From: Burkholderia sp. USMB20
GTDB lineage: Bacteria > Pseudomonadota > Gammaproteobacteria > Burkholderiales > Burkholderiaceae
Direction of reading: 5' to 3'
Assembly (NCBI RefSeq): GCF_000949135.2
Contig: NZ_JTAN02000021.1
Coordinates: 186,001-250,000, forward strand
Length of the DNA stretch: 64,000 nucleotides
Position numbers and translations under genes: made by a program. Each line of letters opens with the position of its first letter. Position 1 is the first letter of the stretch. The notes under the pieces were generated by a model. It had not been told where the DNA came from, searched no databases, and saw nothing but the letters and a program-made list of their open reading frames with translations. This document shows, in pieces, positions 9,007 to 18,362 of this stretch.

Positions 9007-10625
9007 TGGCCGATACCGATACGCAAAAGGCCGACGTCGTGGTCGTCGGGTCCGGTGTCGCAGGCGCGATCGTCGCGCACCAGCTCGCGATGGCTGGCAA
9101 GTCGGTGATCCTGCTCGAGGCAGGCCCGCGCATGCCGCGCTGGGAAATCGTCGAACGCTTCCGCAACCAGCCCGACAAGACCGACTTCATGGCGCCGTAC
9201 CCGTCGAGCCCGTGGGCGCCGCATCCGGAATACGGCCCGCCGAACGACTACCTGGTCCTGAAGGGCGAGCACAAGTTCAACTCGCAGTACATCCGCGCGG
9301 TGGGCGGCACGACGTGGCACTGGGCCGCGTCGGCGTGGCGCTTCATCCCGAACGACTTCAAGATGAAGACCGTGTACGGTGTCGGCCGCGACTGGCCGAT
9401 CCAGTACGACGATCTCGAGCATTACTACCAGCGTGCCGAGGAAGAGCTCGGCGTGTGGGGCCCCGGCCCCGAGGAAGACCTGTATTCGCCGCGCAAGCAG
9501 CCGTACCCGATGCCGCCGCTGCCGTTGTCGTTCAACGAGCAGACGATCAAGAGCGCGCTCAACGGCCATGACCCGAAGTTCCACGTCGTGACCGAGCCGG
9601 TCGCGCGCAACAGCCGCCCGTACGACGGCCGCCCGACTTGTTGCGGGAACAACAACTGCATGCCGATCTGCCCGATCGGCGCGATGTACAACGGCATCGT
9701 GCACGTCGAGAAGGCCGAGCAGGCCGGCGCGAAGCTCATCGACAGCGCGGTCGTGTACAAGCTCGAGACGGGCCCGGACAAGCGCATCGTCGCCGCGATC
9801 TACAAGGACAAGACGGGCGCCGACCATCGCGTCGAGGGCAAGTACTTCGTGGTGGCCGCGAACGGCATCGAGACGCCGAAGATCCTGCTGATGTCGGCGA
9901 ACCGCGACTTCCCGAACGGCGTCGCGAACAGCTCCGACATGGTCGGGCGCAACCTGATGGACCACCCGGGCACGGGCGTGTCGTTCTATGCGAGCGAGAA
10001 GCTGTGGCCGGGCCGCGGCCCGCAGGAAATGACGTCGCTGATCGGTTTCCGCGACGGCCCGTTCCGCGCGACCGAAGCCGCGAAGAAGATCCATCTGTCG
10101 AACATGTCGCGTATCAACCAGGAGACGCAGAAGATCTTCAAGGCCGGCAAGCTGATGAAGGCCGACGAGCTCGACGCGCAGATCCGCGACCGCTCCGCGC
10201 GCTACGTGCAGTTCGACTGCTTCCACGAAATCCTGCCGCAGCCCGAGAACCGCATCGTGCCGAGCAAGACGGCCACCGACGCGATCGGCATTCCGCGCCC
10301 GGAAATCACGTATGCGATCGACGACTACGTGAAGCGTGGCGCCGTGCATACGCGCGAGGTCTATGCGACGGCGGCGCAGGTGCTGGGCGGCACGGACGTC
10401 GTGTTCAACGACGAGTTCGCGCCGAACAACCACATCACGGGCGCGACGATCATGGGCGCGGACGCGCGCGACTCGGTCGTCGACAAGGACTGCCGCACGT
10501 TCGACCATCCGAACCTGTTCATCTCGAGCAGCTCGACCATGCCGACCGTCGGTACGGTGAACGTGACGCTGACGATCGCGGCGCTCGCGCTGCGGATGTC
10601 GGACACGCTGAAGAAGGAAGTCTGA
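9006..10625 (+). CDS. FAD glucose dehydrogenase, alpha (catalytic) subunit
   Basis: GMC-family flavoprotein of 539 residues that oxidises glucose at C1 to gluconolactone in the periplasm. It shows the N-terminal ADP-binding motif VVVGSGVAGAIVAHQLA (residues about 12-28). A cysteine cluster, C212, C213, C218 and C222 in PTCCGNNNCMPIC, matches the 3Fe-4S ligand region of the B. cepacia enzyme. The GMC C-terminal active-site region (NHITGATIMG, then PTVGTVNVTLT) is intact. There is no signal peptide, consistent with co-export with the gamma subunit. GAGAGG lies upstream of the ATG. Electrons would pass FAD to the Fe-S cluster to the beta-subunit haems. Confidence 0.96.
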   Translation: MADTDTQKADVVVVGSGVAGAIVAHQLAMAGKSVILLEAGPRMPRWEIVERFRNQPDKTDFMAPYPSSPWAPHPEYGPPNDYLVLKGEHKFNSQYIRAVGGTTWHWAASAWRFIPNDFKMKTVYGVGRDWPIQYDDLEHYYQRAEEELGVWGPGPEEDLYSPRKQPYPMPPLPLSFNEQTIKSALNGHDPKFHVVTEPVARNSRPYDGRPTCCGNNNCMPICPIGAMYNGIVHVEKAEQAGAKLIDSAVVYKLETGPDKRIVAAIYKDKTGADHRVEGKYFVVAANGIETPKILLMSANRDFPNGVANSSDMVGRNLMDHPGTGVSFYASEKLWPGRGPQEMTSLIGFRDGPFRATEAAKKIHLSNMSRINQETQKIFKAGKLMKADELDAQIRDRSARYVQFDCFHEILPQPENRIVPSKTATDAIGIPRPEITYAIDDYVKRGAVHTREVYATAAQVLGGTDVVFNDEFAPNNHITGATIMGADARDSVVDKDCRTFDHPNLFISSSSTMPTVGTVNVTLTIAALALRMSDTLKKEV

Positions 10626-10627
10626 CC

Positions 10628-11905
10628 GTGCGGAAATCTACTCTCACCTTCCTCCTCGCCGGCTGTCTCGCGCTGCCGGGCCTCGTGCGCGCGGCCGATT
10701 CGGCCGACCCCGCGCAGGTCAAGCGCGGCGAATATCTCGCGGTCGCGGGCGACTGCATGGCCTGCCATACCGCGAAGGGCGGCAAGCCGTTCGCCGGCGG
10801 CCTCGGGATGCCGGTGCCGAAGCTCGGCAAGATCTACACGAGCAACATCACGCCCGACCCGGATACCGGCATCGGCAACTGGACGTTCGACGACTTCGAG
10901 CGCGCGGTGCGCCACGGCGTGTCGAAGAACGGCGACAACCTGTATCCGGCGATGCCGTACGTGTCGTACGCGAAGATCAGCGACGACGACGTGCAGGCGC
11001 TCTACGCGTACTTCATGCACGGTGTCGAACCGGTCAAGCAGACGCCGCCGAAGAACGAGATCCCCGCGCTGCTGAGCATGCGCTGGCCGCTGAAGATCTG
11101 GAACTGGCTGTTCCTGAAGGACGGCGCATACCAGCCGAAGCCGGCGCAGAGCGCCGAGTGGAACCGCGGTGCGTACCTGGTGCAGGGCCTCGCGCACTGC
11201 AGCACGTGCCACACGCCGCGCGGCGTCGCGATGCAGGAGAAGTCGCTCGACGAAACCGGCGGCAGCTTCCTGTCGGGCTCGGTGCTGGCGGGCTGGGACG
11301 GCTACAACATCACGTCCGACCCGAACGCGGGGATCGGCGGCTGGACGCAGCAGCAGCTCGTCCAGTACCTGCGTACCGGCAGCGTGCCGGGTGTCGCGCA
11401 GGCAGCCGGTCCGATGGCCGAGGCGGTCGAGCACAGCTTCTCGAAGATGACCGACGCCGACATCGGTGCGATCGCGACGTACGTCCGTACGGTGCCGGCC
11501 GTCGCCAACGGCGACGCGAAGCAGTCGCGCTCGTCGTGGGGCAAGCCGGCGGAAGACGGCCTGAAGCTGCGCGGCGTCGCACTGGCGTCGTCGGGCATCG
11601 ATCCGGCGCGGCTGTATCTCGGCAACTGCGCGACGTGCCACCAGATGCAGGGCAAGGGCACGCCGGACGGTTATTACCCGTCGCTGTTCCACAACTCGAC
11701 GGTGGGCGCGTCGAATCCGGCGAACCTGGTGCAGGTGATCCTGAACGGCGTGCAGCGCAAGGCCGGCAGCGAGGACGTCGGGATGCCCGCGTTCCGCAAC
11801 GAGCTGTCGGATGCGCAGATCGCCGCGCTGACGAACTACCTGACCGGCCAGTTCGGCAACCCGGCCGCGAAGGTGACCGAGCAGGACGTCGCGAAGGCGC
11901 GTTGA
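10628..11905 (+). CDS. FAD glucose dehydrogenase, beta (triple-haem cytochrome c) subunit
   Basis: Cytochrome c subunit of 425 residues that anchors the complex and passes electrons from the alpha subunit to ubiquinone. It has a Sec signal peptide (FLLAGCLALPGLVRAAD) and three haem c motifs: CMACH at 43-47, CSTCH at 191-195 and CATCH at 334-338. The start is GTG at 10628, only 2 bp after the alpha stop. The resulting 425-residue length equals that of the known B. cepacia subunit. It is the last gene of the gamma-alpha-beta operon. A C-rich/G-rich hairpin at 12003-12023 without a T-run lies downstream and may or may not end transcription. Confidence 0.95.
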   Translation: MRKSTLTFLLAGCLALPGLVRAADSADPAQVKRGEYLAVAGDCMACHTAKGGKPFAGGLGMPVPKLGKIYTSNITPDPDTGIGNWTFDDFERAVRHGVSKNGDNLYPAMPYVSYAKISDDDVQALYAYFMHGVEPVKQTPPKNEIPALLSMRWPLKIWNWLFLKDGAYQPKPAQSAEWNRGAYLVQGLAHCSTCHTPRGVAMQEKSLDETGGSFLSGSVLAGWDGYNITSDPNAGIGGWTQQQLVQYLRTGSVPGVAQAAGPMAEAVEHSFSKMTDADIGAIATYVRTVPAVANGDAKQSRSSWGKPAEDGLKLRGVALASSGIDPARLYLGNCATCHQMQGKGTPDGYYPSLFHNSTVGASNPANLVQVILNGVQRKAGSEDVGMPAFRNELSDAQIAALTNYLTGQFGNPAAKVTEQDVAKAR

Positions 11906-12083
11906 GGCCGGGTACGATGCAGTAAAGGCAGGGCAACTCTGACAAGAAGAGGAGGCACAGCACATCGGGCGGGCCCCGATGCCGGTTGTTGCAGAGCGGG
12001 GTGGGCGGCTTTGGCGGCCGCCCGCCCTGGTTCGTTGGCAATCCGGTGCGCGCTGTTCGCGTACCGCTTTCGTTGATCACACC

Positions 12084-12503
12084 ATGACACCGAATCAACC
12101 GTTTCTCGCGTCCCAGCGCGATGTGCTGCTGCTGTTGTCCCGGATCCTGCTCGTGATCCTGTTCGTGATGTTCGGCTGGAAGAAGATCGTCGACTTCTCC
12201 GGCACGATCGCGTTCATGGGAAGCGAGGGCGCGCCGGCGCCGATCATTTCGGCGGCGATCGCCGTCGTGATGGAGCTGTTCGCCGGCATCGCGCTCCTCG
12301 TCGGTTTCCAGACGCGGCCGCTCGCATTGCTGCTTGCGCTGTATACGATCGGCACCGGCTTCATCGGCCATCACTACTGGACGATGTCGGGCGGCGAGCA
12401 GATCAACAACATGATTCATTTCTACAAGAACATCGCGATCTCGGGCGGCCTGCTCGCGCTTTGCGCGGCGGGCCCCGGGCGTTTTTCGATCGATCGCGGG
12501 TAA
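12084..12503 (+). CDS. DoxX family membrane protein
   Basis: 139-residue integral membrane protein with four hydrophobic segments (about residues 14-32, 50-68, 75-93 and 113-131), the DoxX topology. The pattern LLLSRILLVILFVMFGWKK followed by MELFAGIALLVGFQTR is typical of the family. Members are linked loosely to redox or sulfur metabolism, but no reaction can be read here. The frame is open further upstream; the ATG at 12084 gives the usual family length. It lies 178 bp after the glucose dehydrogenase operon on the same strand; read-through is possible but not shown. Confidence 0.85.
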   Translation: MTPNQPFLASQRDVLLLLSRILLVILFVMFGWKKIVDFSGTIAFMGSEGAPAPIISAAIAVVMELFAGIALLVGFQTRPLALLLALYTIGTGFIGHHYWTMSGGEQINNMIHFYKNIAISGGLLALCAAGPGRFSIDRG

Positions 12504-12567
12504 ACGGCAACGCCGGTGCGCGCATGGGGCGTGTGCCGGATGGTCGAGACTTTGAGGGGGCATCATT

Positions 12568-13671
12568 TTGCGACTCAAACATTTCGCATCGCTGATCGTG
12601 GCCGCCGCACCGGCGGCCGCGTTCGCGCAGACGAGCGTGACGCTGTACGGCCGGATCGACGGCGGCGTCGAATACCTGAACCACATCGCGACGCCCAGCG
12701 GCAGCTCGACGCGCTGGAGCGCGGAAGGCGGCGACTGGGGCACCAGCATGTTCGGCCTGAAGGGCTTCGAGGATCTCGGCGGCGGGATGTCGACGGTCTT
12801 CAACCTGGAAACCGCGTTCCAGGTGATGAACGGCACGACGGGCGGCGGACGCATGTGGTCGCGCCGCGCGTATGTCGGCCTGAAGAGCGACACGTGGGGC
12901 CAGCTGCAGGCCGGCCGCAACCTGTTCATCGACAGCGACGGCGTGTGGGAATTCGATCCGTTCGTGCAGCAGGCGTTTTCGTCTGCATCGCTCGTGCGCG
13001 GCCGCAACTGGCAGCAGAGCAGCAACAACGTCGAATATCACAGCCCGGTGATAGGCGGCTTCGACGTGCAGGCGCAGTATGCGTTCGGCAACCAGTCGCG
13101 CGGCTTCAACTACGGCGCGGCCGACGACTTCGGCCGCTCGGACGGGATCATGATCTCGTATCACTCGCCGATGCTCGACGTGCGCGGCCTCTACGACGAG
13201 TTGCGCGACAACAACGGCAAGTTCAGCAACATCTTCACCGCGTCGCGCGAGTATTTCGTCGGCGCGAACGTGAAGGTGTCGAAGTTCAAGATCCAGGGCG
13301 CGTATACGCACTACCAGGCGCCGGACAGCCCGGCGGGCGTCGCCGATCGCGCCGATCACTACTGGCTCGGCGCGACCTATACGGCCAATCCGCAGTGGGC
13401 GGTGACGGGCGGCGGGTATTACGTGAAAGTCGGCGACGGCGGCGGCGACGCGTCGCACGATCCGTCGGGCCACGCGATCATGTACGTGCTCGGCACGACG
13501 TACAACCTGTCGAAGCGCACGTTCCTGTACGGGACGGTCGCGTACGTGCGCAACGGCGGGAATTCGAACTTCTCGCTGCTCGCGTCGCCGCGCGACGCGA
13601 CGTCGGGCACGAGCCCGATGACGGGCGAGTCGCAGACGGGCGCGTATGTGGGGATGATGCATACGTTCTGA
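12568..13671 (+). CDS. Gram-negative general porin (OmpC-like)
   Basis: Outer-membrane trimeric porin of 367 residues for diffusion of small hydrophilic solutes. A cleavable signal ends at AAFAQ (about residue 21). The mature start SVTLYGRIDGGVEYLNH is the classic Burkholderia porin N-terminus, and the protein ends in phenylalanine (MMHTF), the outer-membrane insertion signal. Translation probably begins at TTG 12568, with GAGGGGG 7 bp upstream; no ATG fits the signal peptide. It is followed by a strong terminator hairpin, so it is probably monocistronic. Confidence 0.93.
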   Translation: MRLKHFASLIVAAAPAAAFAQTSVTLYGRIDGGVEYLNHIATPSGSSTRWSAEGGDWGTSMFGLKGFEDLGGGMSTVFNLETAFQVMNGTTGGGRMWSRRAYVGLKSDTWGQLQAGRNLFIDSDGVWEFDPFVQQAFSSASLVRGRNWQQSSNNVEYHSPVIGGFDVQAQYAFGNQSRGFNYGAADDFGRSDGIMISYHSPMLDVRGLYDELRDNNGKFSNIFTASREYFVGANVKVSKFKIQGAYTHYQAPDSPAGVADRADHYWLGATYTANPQWAVTGGGYYVKVGDGGGDASHDPSGHAIMYVLGTTYNLSKRTFLYGTVAYVRNGGNSNFSLLASPRDATSGTSPMTGESQTGAYVGMMHTF

Positions 13672-13688
13672 GCGGGGCGGCGCGCACG

Positions 13689-13719
13689 CAAGGCACGGGT
13701 GAGGGTGGCCCGTGCCTTG
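13689..13719 (+). terminator. Rho-independent terminator after the porin gene
   Basis: Perfect 11-bp stem CAAGGCACGGG / CCCGTGCCTTG with a 9-nt loop, followed by the weak T-rich stretch TTGCGTTTA. It lies 17 bp after the porin stop and could also end the convergent cysteine hydrolase transcript. Confidence 0.75.
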
Positions 13720-13765
13720 TTGCGTTTACGGGGGCCGGCGTGCGGCGTGCCGTATGCGTTGCCGG

Positions 13766-14308
13766 TCAGAACCCGCACGCCTCGGTCGTCGTCAACGTCG
13801 CGAACGGCCCGCCGAGCGTCGCATTGTGATGCGCGACGATCCGCTCGGCCGGCAACGCGGGCGTATCCATGCAGGTATGCGCATCGGCGACGAGCACGGC
13901 GCGAAAGCCGAGATCGGCGGCCGCGCGGCACGCCGTGTCGATGCAGTACTGCGTCTTCATCCCCGCAATCACGATCTCGCCGATCCCGGCCGCGTGCAGC
14001 CACTCGGCAAGCCGCGTGCCCGCGAAACAACTCGGCCGGGTCTTGTCGAACACGATGTCGCGTGCCGTATCGATCGCGAGCGCCGGCAGCAATGCGGCGA
14101 GCGGCGCATCGGGCGCGATCGGCGTACCCGCCGGGCCGGTGTGGCGCACGGCGAACACGGGCGCGCCGGCTTCATGTGCGCGGCGAATCAGCCGGTTGAC
14201 GTTGGCCAGCACGCGTTCGCCGTCATGCGGACGATCGGGGCCATGGAACAACCCGACTTGCATGTCGACGACGAGCAGCGCACGTTTCGGGGATGGGGCT
14301 TCGGACAT
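13766..14308 (-). CDS. Isochorismatase-like cysteine hydrolase
   Basis: Cytosolic 180-residue member of the isochorismatase/nicotinamidase superfamily. The catalytic aspartate is in ALLVVDMQVG near the N-terminus, and the nucleophilic cysteine is in GMKTQYCIDTACRAA, where the family block GVxTxxCV..T is clear. The length fits single-domain members, but the substrate cannot be read from sequence. An AGGAG lies just upstream of the ATG at 14308, so the longer open frame to 14494 is not used. It is convergent with the porin gene and stands alone. Confidence 0.88.
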   Translation of the reverse strand: MSEAPSPKRALLVVDMQVGLFHGPDRPHDGERVLANVNRLIRRAHEAGAPVFAVRHTGPAGTPIAPDAPLAALLPALAIDTARDIVFDKTRPSCFAGTRLAEWLHAAGIGEIVIAGMKTQYCIDTACRAAADLGFRAVLVADAHTCMDTPALPAERIVAHHNATLGGPFATLTTTEACGF

Positions 14309-14550
14309 CGCGTTTCTCCTGAGTGGCCGATACGGACGGAGAAACGACGAGACCCCGTCCGGAACCGGCGGGGCCTGTGGAAATCGGTGAAGGGCGCTAC
14401 GACCTTGCGCGCACTGGCCGCACGGGCCCGCCGAAGGCGGTCGTGCGCGTAGTCGTCGAAAGGGTGAGCGTGGCGTCGTGCATGGAGCGATCATGCACGA
14501 TGCGCGTTCGCTGCGTCAATGACGTGTCGCACGTCCCGCGCCGCCACCGC

Positions 14551-15870
14551 TCAATCGAGCGCCTTCCCGGCCTTCTCGTCCATGCAGCGAATCGCGAGCA
14601 GCGTGAGCACGCCGCAGCCGATCGCATACCACGCGGGCGCATTCGGATTGCCGGTCGCCGCGATCAGCCACGTGACGAAGAACTGCGCGAAGCCGCCGAA
14701 GATCGCGACGCCCACGCTGTACACGAGCGCGCCGCCGGTCGCCCGCACCGCCCGCGGGAACAGCTCGCCGAGCATCGCACCCGTCGCGCCGATGTTGATC
14801 GCGTGCACGATCGACAGCGCGGCGATGATCGACAGCAGCGACGCGGCGCCCGGCCAGCGGTTCAGCGCGATGAACGCTGGATAGATCGCGGCCATCAGCA
14901 CGATGCGCGTCCACCAGACGATCCGGTTGCGGCCGAACACGTCGGACAGGTGCCCGCCGATCGGCGTCACGAGCATCAGGATCGCGCCGGCGACGCAGCC
15001 GGCCGTCATCGACAGCCAGGTCGGCAGATGCAGCACCTGCACGCCGTAGATCGCCATGTAGAACACGATGATGTAGTGGATCGACGTGCCGCCGATCGTC
15101 ACGCCGAGACCGGCGAACACGGCCTTGCCGTGATGGCGCAGCACGTCGGCGAGCGGCAGCGACGCGACGGGTTCGTCGTGCGCGGCGGCCGGCGTGGCGG
15201 CCGGCACTTCCTCGACGGTGCGGCGCAGCCAGTAGCCGAGCGGCACGAACAGCGTGCCGATGATGAACGGCACGCGCCAGCCCCAGCTCTCGAGTTGCGC
15301 GGCGTTGAGCGTCGACGTCAGCGCGACGCCCGTGAGCGCCCCGGCGAGCGCCGCGAGCCCCTGGCTCGAGAACTGGAACGACGCGTAGAAGCCGCGGCGA
15401 TGCTGCGGCGCCTGTTCGAGCAGCAGCGTCGTCGACGCGCCGACTTCGCCACCCGATGCAAACCCTTGCAACAGGCGCGCAAGCACGAGCAGCAGCGGCG
15501 CGGCGAGGCCGATCTGCGCGAAGGTCGGCGCGATCGCGATCGTCGCGGTGCCGAGCGCCATCAGCAACAGCGTCAGGATCATCGCCTTCTTGCGGCCGGC
15601 GCGGTCGGCATACATGCCGATCACGAGGCCGCCGAGCGGGCGTGTGACGAAGCCGACGCCGAAGCTCGCGACCGCGAGCATCAATTGCCCGAACGACGAG
15701 TGCACCGGGAAGAACAGCTTGCCGATCAGGATCGCGAAGAAGCTGTAGACCGTGAAGTCGTAGAACTCGAGCGCGTTGCCGACCGCGGCGGCCGCGATCA
15801 GGCGGCGTTTCTTCGCGGCGGCGCGGGCATCGGCCGGCGAGCCGGCGAACGGAAGGGCGGACGTTTCCAT
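14551..15870 (-). CDS. MFS transporter, metabolite:H+ symporter type
   Basis: 439-residue, 12-TM inner-membrane symporter. The N-terminus (AAAVGNALEFYDFTVYSFFA) and the loop 2-3 motif (GMYADRAGRKKAM) place it with the MHS subfamily, which imports organic acids such as citrate, shikimate, alpha-ketoglutarate and related compounds with protons. AGGGGA lies upstream of the ATG. The gene begins 43 bp after the M20 amidohydrolase stop, so the two form an operon. The pairing suggests import of an N-acyl amino acid or similar amide that the hydrolase then cleaves (inference). Confidence 0.9.
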   Translation of the reverse strand: METSALPFAGSPADARAAAKKRRLIAAAAVGNALEFYDFTVYSFFAILIGKLFFPVHSSFGQLMLAVASFGVGFVTRPLGGLVIGMYADRAGRKKAMILTLLLMALGTATIAIAPTFAQIGLAAPLLLVLARLLQGFASGGEVGASTTLLLEQAPQHRRGFYASFQFSSQGLAALAGALTGVALTSTLNAAQLESWGWRVPFIIGTLFVPLGYWLRRTVEEVPAATPAAAHDEPVASLPLADVLRHHGKAVFAGLGVTIGGTSIHYIIVFYMAIYGVQVLHLPTWLSMTAGCVAGAILMLVTPIGGHLSDVFGRNRIVWWTRIVLMAAIYPAFIALNRWPGAASLLSIIAALSIVHAINIGATGAMLGELFPRAVRATGGALVYSVGVAIFGGFAQFFVTWLIAATGNPNAPAWYAIGCGVLTLLAIRCMDEKAGKALD

Positions 15871-15913
15871 GAGGTTCCCCTGCTAAGGCGCGGAACTGCG
15901 TGATGAAGGGCCG

Positions 15914-17098
15914 TCAGGCCGCGAGCCAGGCTTCGGCGACGCGGACCCAGTAACTCGCGCCGATCGCGAGGATGTCGTCGTTGAAGTCGTAGCCGGGGTT
16001 GTGCACCATGCAGCCGCCCTTGCTGCCGATGCCGTTGCCGATGAACGCATAGCAGCCGGGGCGTGCTTCGAGCATGTAGGCGAAGTCCTCGCTGCCCATC
16101 AGCGGCGCGGCTTCGGTTTCCACGCGATCGGCGCCGAGCATCTGGCGGGCGATGTCGGCCGCGAATGCGGTCGGTTCGGGATGGTTCACGAGGACCGGAT
16201 AGCCGTAGTCGTAGTCGACTTCCGCCGTGATGCCGAAGCTTTCCGCCTGGCCCTTCGCGAGCGCGTCGATCCGGCGTGCGAGCAGCGCGCGCACGTCGGC
16301 GTCCAGCGCGCGCACCGACAGCTTCATCACGACGGTTTCCGGAATGATGTTGAAGGTCTCGCCGGCCTGCACGCTGCCGACGGTGATCACGGCCGCATGC
16401 TGCGCATCGACCTCGCGCGCGACGATCGTCTGCAGCGCGACCATGATGCTGCCCGCGGCCGACATCGGGTCGCGCGCGAAGTGCGGCATCGCGCCGTGAC
16501 CGCCGACGCCGCGCAGCGTGATCGTCACGCGGTCGGCCGACGCCATCGCGGCACCGGCGCGGAACGCCATGTCGCCGGCGGCGCGGCCCGGCATGTTGTG
16601 GATCGCGAAGATCGCGTCGCACGGGAAGCGCTCGAACAGGCCGTCGTCCATCATCGATTTCGCGCCGCCGAAGTTTTCCTCGGCCGGCTGGAAGATCAGG
16701 TTCAGCGTGCCCGAGAACTGGCGCGTGGCGGCGAGGTGGCGCGCCGCGCACAGCAGCATCGCGGTGTGGCCGTCATGACCGCATGCATGCATCTTGTTTG
16801 CGTGGCGGCTCGCGTACGGCAGGCCGGTGGCTTCGGCGAGCGGCAGCGCGTCCATGTCGGCGCGCAGGCCGACGGTGCGCGTGCCTTGTCCTTCGCGCAG
16901 CACGCCGACGACGCCCGTCTTGCCGATGCCGCGATGCACTTCATAGCCCCACCCCGTGAGCAACTCGGCGACGAGATCGCTGGTCAGCGTTTCCTCGAAC
17001 GCGAGCTCCGGATGCGCGTGGATGCGGCGGCGCACGTCGATCAGGTCGGGGGCGATCGCGGCGATGCCGGGGATGACGGGGTTCACGGCGTGCAGCAT
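15914..17098 (-). CDS. M20 family amidohydrolase (hippurate hydrolase/IAA-amino acid hydrolase type)
   Basis: 394-residue cytosolic metalloamidase predicted to release an amino acid from an N-acyl amino acid. Metal-binding and catalytic motifs are present in order: RRRIHAHPELAFEE near residue 25, MHACGHDGHTAML, IFQPAEENFGGAK, and the C-terminal MGSEDFAYML. These fit the hippurate hydrolase/HipO branch rather than ArgE or DapE. The ATG at 17098 has AGGAG upstream; the longer frame to 17152 lacks one. First gene of an operon with an MHS transporter, divergent from a LysR gene that probably controls it. Confidence 0.92.
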   Translation of the reverse strand: MLHAVNPVIPGIAAIAPDLIDVRRRIHAHPELAFEETLTSDLVAELLTGWGYEVHRGIGKTGVVGVLREGQGTRTVGLRADMDALPLAEATGLPYASRHANKMHACGHDGHTAMLLCAARHLAATRQFSGTLNLIFQPAEENFGGAKSMMDDGLFERFPCDAIFAIHNMPGRAAGDMAFRAGAAMASADRVTITLRGVGGHGAMPHFARDPMSAAGSIMVALQTIVAREVDAQHAAVITVGSVQAGETFNIIPETVVMKLSVRALDADVRALLARRIDALAKGQAESFGITAEVDYDYGYPVLVNHPEPTAFAADIARQMLGADRVETEAAPLMGSEDFAYMLEARPGCYAFIGNGIGSKGGCMVHNPGYDFNDDILAIGASYWVRVAEAWLAA

Positions 17099-17296
17099 GG
17101 TGTCTCCTGTGGAGCAGGTGAGGCAGGTGGGGCCGGTGGGCGTTTGACGCACATATGACGGCCAAGCATATAAATTTCTGTCGGGTACCAGAAGCTGCTA
17201 AATTGCTTTGGTGCTCACCACCGGTTGCCGCTCGGGAATACCCTGATCCGCTGCGCGTGGCCGGGCGTCGGGTTTCCACGAATCACGCATGCCGCC

Positions 17297-18199
17297 ATGA
17301 AATACCATCAGCTGAAAGCGTTCGTCACCGTCGCGGACGAAGGGAGCATCCGCGCGGCCGCGCGGCGCCTGAACGTGTCGCCGGCGGCGCTGACGAAGGC
17401 GGTCAAGGAGCTGGAGATCGCGCTCGGCGTGTCGCTCGTCGTGCGCACCGCGCGCGGCGTGCAACTCACCGCGTTCGGCCAGCAGCTGCAGGTGCGCGCG
17501 CGGCTGATCGTCGCCGAGATGCAGCGGGCGCGCGACGACATCGAGCAGGCGCAGGGCGCGATGACGGGCTCGGTCGCGGCGGCGATCACGCCGGCCGCGG
17601 CGGTGACGATCCTGCCCGACGCGTTTCGCGCGTTTCGGCGGCGCTTTCCGGTCGCGCGCGTCAATCTGATCGAAGGGTTTCCCGGCGTCGCGCTGCCGCG
17701 GCTGCACGACGGCTCGCTCGATTTCGCGGTCGCCGTCGTCGTGCCCGAACTGCTGGCGGCCGAGTTCGACCACGCGGAACTCTATGCGAGCCGATCGCTG
17801 ATCGTCGCGCGCAAGGGGCATCCGCTCGCATCGGCCACGTCGCTGGCCGATCTCGTCGAGGCCGACTGGCTGATGAATCCGTCGCCGGAAAGCTCGACCC
17901 AGGTGCTGTTCAACTCGTTCGTCGCGTACGGGCTGCCGGTGCCGCAGCGGGTCGTCGAATGCCCGAGCTTCGGGCTCGCGCACAGCCTGATGACGGGCTG
18001 CGACCTGATCGCGTCGATGCCCGAACAGCTGCTGCAGGGCGAGTGGGCGCGCGACCAGCTCGCGGTGCTGCCGATCCGCGAGCGGCTGCCCGGCGTGTCC
18101 GTGCAGGTCGTCACGCGTCGCGACAGCCCGCTCACGCCGGCCGCGTCGATGCTGCTCGACTGCCTGCGCGATTCCGCGCGGCGCAAGGGGCTCCGATGA
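17297..18199 (+). CDS. LysR-type transcriptional regulator
   Basis: 300-residue regulator with an N-terminal winged HTH (LKAFVTVADEGSIRAAARRLNVSPAALTKAVKELE, in two parts across residues 5-40) and a C-terminal effector-binding domain. It is divergently transcribed from the amidohydrolase/MHS operon across a 198-bp spacer, the standard LysR arrangement. It most likely activates that operon in response to its substrate (inference). The chosen ATG aligns the HTH at the usual position. Confidence 0.9.
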   Translation: MKYHQLKAFVTVADEGSIRAAARRLNVSPAALTKAVKELEIALGVSLVVRTARGVQLTAFGQQLQVRARLIVAEMQRARDDIEQAQGAMTGSVAAAITPAAAVTILPDAFRAFRRRFPVARVNLIEGFPGVALPRLHDGSLDFAVAVVVPELLAAEFDHAELYASRSLIVARKGHPLASATSLADLVEADWLMNPSPESSTQVLFNSFVAYGLPVPQRVVECPSFGLAHSLMTGCDLIASMPEQLLQGEWARDQLAVLPIRERLPGVSVQVVTRRDSPLTPAASMLLDCLRDSARRKGLR

Positions 18200-18362
18200 G
18201 TCGGGCAATGCATCGCGTAGTGATCCTGAACATCTGCCGCGCACCGCGGACCATTCCCGCTCGCGGCGCGCTCGCCGCGAGCCGGTATCATAGCGGCCGG
18301 CCCGCCGTTCCGGCCGGCTTCCGACAACACGCCATCCGGCATCCAGCAATCAGAGGCATCAC

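Noticed and set aside
12003-12023. Hairpin after the glucose dehydrogenase operon as terminator
   Set aside because: The stem is good (GGGCGGC/GCCGCCC) but there is no U-tract and it is 100 bp from the stop; left as a comment only.
12403-13662. Minus-strand open frame across the porin gene
   Set aside because: His/Arg/Val-rich translation typical of antisense frames; the porin signal peptide and terminal Phe lie on the other strand.
14353-14373. GC hairpin CCCCGTCCGG...CCGGCGGGG as terminator of the MHS transporter gene
   Set aside because: It needs a bulge, is about 180 bp downstream and lacks a U-tract.
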